A stretch of DNA of 5,230 nucleotides from Desulfobacteraceae bacterium (GTDB lineage Bacteria; Desulfobacterota; DSM-4660; Desulfatiglandales; HGW-15), in assembly GCA_003819975.1 (NCBI GenBank), contig RPPU01000356.1, positions 1 through 5,230 on the forward strand. Direction: 5' to 3'. Positions 4,505 through 5,230 of the stretch are shown piece by piece; positions within the stretch are counted from its first letter, which is position 1; each line of letters begins with the position of its first letter. The translations under genes and the position numbers were made by a program. The notes below the pieces were generated by a model. The model was not told where the DNA came from. It made no database searches and worked only from the letters and a program-made list of their open reading frames with translations.

Positions 4505-5230
4505 CTATTTGTCCTTAGCGGCTCTGTATCTTGGTGCGATAATTTTTTCTCTCATTCTTTCACTCTTCAACCAAGAATCGATCTTATTCTTAAGATCCAG
4601 CCGTTCCGCCGGAGTAATCCCTATCGGGTCAAAACGATATCGATAGTGCAGGTTTAAGGCCGTTTCCAGTTTTTTAAAATCAAACAAGTCGTCGAGGTTG
4701 GCTTCCGCGATTCTTTTGAGCCACGCCGAAAGGGTTTCCGCAGGTAAGCGGGGCAACCCGCGGTCGGTCAGCATTTTTTCAATCAGATAGAACTCCGAAT
4801 CCGATCCGGGCGCGATAAGCCTTGCATTTGTCCGGGGTTGTTGTTTTACCCATGATTTGGCTCGGGAGATTAATTTAAATTTCAGAGCCGACCAGATCAA
4901 CAAGGGGATCAGGAGCCACCAGAAATATTTGGAAATTCGATCACGGTCGTGCTGCCACCCACTCGTGAACTTAAAAACACCCCAAGCAAAAAAATCGAAC
5001 AGGGGTTGCAAGAGGGAGGCTGATTTTTCTTCGCTCTGCACCCAAGTAGGCGGAGTGGTGTCGAATTCATGCCAGGCATGGTCATACCAGACCAGGGTCC
5101 AGGCGTGGGCATGCCGGGCGCGTACGACATATCGTTTTTCCAATGGGCTGTATTCCTTAACCAGGTAGCCGACCGCGTAACGCGCGGGCAAGCCGGCGCT
5201 GCGCAGCAAAAGCACGGTGGCGGAGGCGAA
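4505..5230 (-). CDS. TgpA-type transglutaminase-like membrane protein, C-terminal part
   Basis: The minus-strand frame runs off the right edge, leaving 241 residues up to TAG at 4505-4507. It begins inside a transglutaminase core: FASATVLLLRSAGLPARYAV matches the stretch just after the catalytic Cys, which must lie a few residues outside the window. The catalytic His is most likely H42 in RHAHAW (counting from the edge) and the Asp D57 in FDTTPP, so the visible part of the triad is present. A membrane span follows at about 102-118 (YFWWLLIPLLIWSALKF). A cytosolic C-terminal domain of DUF4129 type comes next (about 140-240; FYLIEKMLTDRGLPRLPAETL). The full family has several N-terminal membrane helices (DUF3488) before the transglutaminase domain. 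In-cell substrates are not settled; the genes often stand next to MoxR ATPase and DUF58 genes. The GTG at 5213-5215 is internal, not the start. Confidence 0.88.
   Translation of the reverse strand, partial: FASATVLLLRSAGLPARYAVGYLVKEYSPLEKRYVVRARHAHAWTLVWYDHAWHEFDTTPPTWVQSEEKSASLLQPLFDFFAWGVFKFTSGWQHDRDRISKYFWWLLIPLLIWSALKFKLISRAKSWVKQQPRTNARLIAPGSDSEFYLIEKMLTDRGLPRLPAETLSAWLKRIAEANLDDLFDFKKLETALNLHYRYRFDPIGITPAERLDLKNKIDSWLKSERMREKIIAPRYRAAKDK

Overview
The window looks like a chromosomal stretch of an anaerobic bacterium. The strongest pointer is a two-gene operon on the minus strand (1706-3305) for ferredoxin-linked homocysteine synthesis: an HcyBio/DUF39 protein followed by a NIL-domain protein with two 4Fe-4S clusters. 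This pair is known from methanogens, sulfate reducers and other strict anaerobes. Thick GC-rich hairpin repeats and a HigBA module would fit a Desulfobacterota-like or related environmental lineage, but the sequence alone does not fix the taxon.

Layout. 2-337 (+) is the 3' end of a gene I do not recognise. 338-908 is mostly non-coding but structured. It holds a 27-bp near-perfect palindrome, a possible 33-residue Cys-rich mini-ORF, a hairpin repeat, and a broken copy of the 3' end of the NIL/ferredoxin gene (646 to about 742, minus). 873-1533 (+) is a complete higB-higA toxin-antitoxin module with its own strong promoter. 1585-1660 holds a second copy of the hairpin repeat. 1706-3305 (-) is the intact homocysteine operon, with gene order HcyBio then NIL/ferredoxin and 1 nt between them. 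3306-3818 is a divergent control region. On its minus side it has a promoter with a palindrome in the spacer, and a leader holding a well-formed 15-codon ORF enclosed by a long stem. On its plus side it has a promoter for a TlpA/ResA-like thioredoxin-fold lipoprotein (3819-4325, +). 4326-4504 is a convergent intergenic region with three hairpins. 4505-5230 (-) is the C-terminal part of a TgpA-type membrane transglutaminase-like protein that continues past the right edge.

How parts fit together. The hairpin repeat plus the NIL/ferredoxin 3' end occurs twice in the same orientation with nearly the same internal spacing, and the HigBA cassette sits between the two copies. The left copy is truncated and AT-richer, and most of its differences are synonymous or conservative. 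This suggests a relic of a second, once-functional homocysteine operon rather than a recent duplication. The intact operon appears by eye GC-richer than its neighbours.

The two points most worth following are the leader ORF and stem upstream of the homocysteine operon, and the remnant operon and toxin-antitoxin arrangement. No clearly new multi-gene system is visible.
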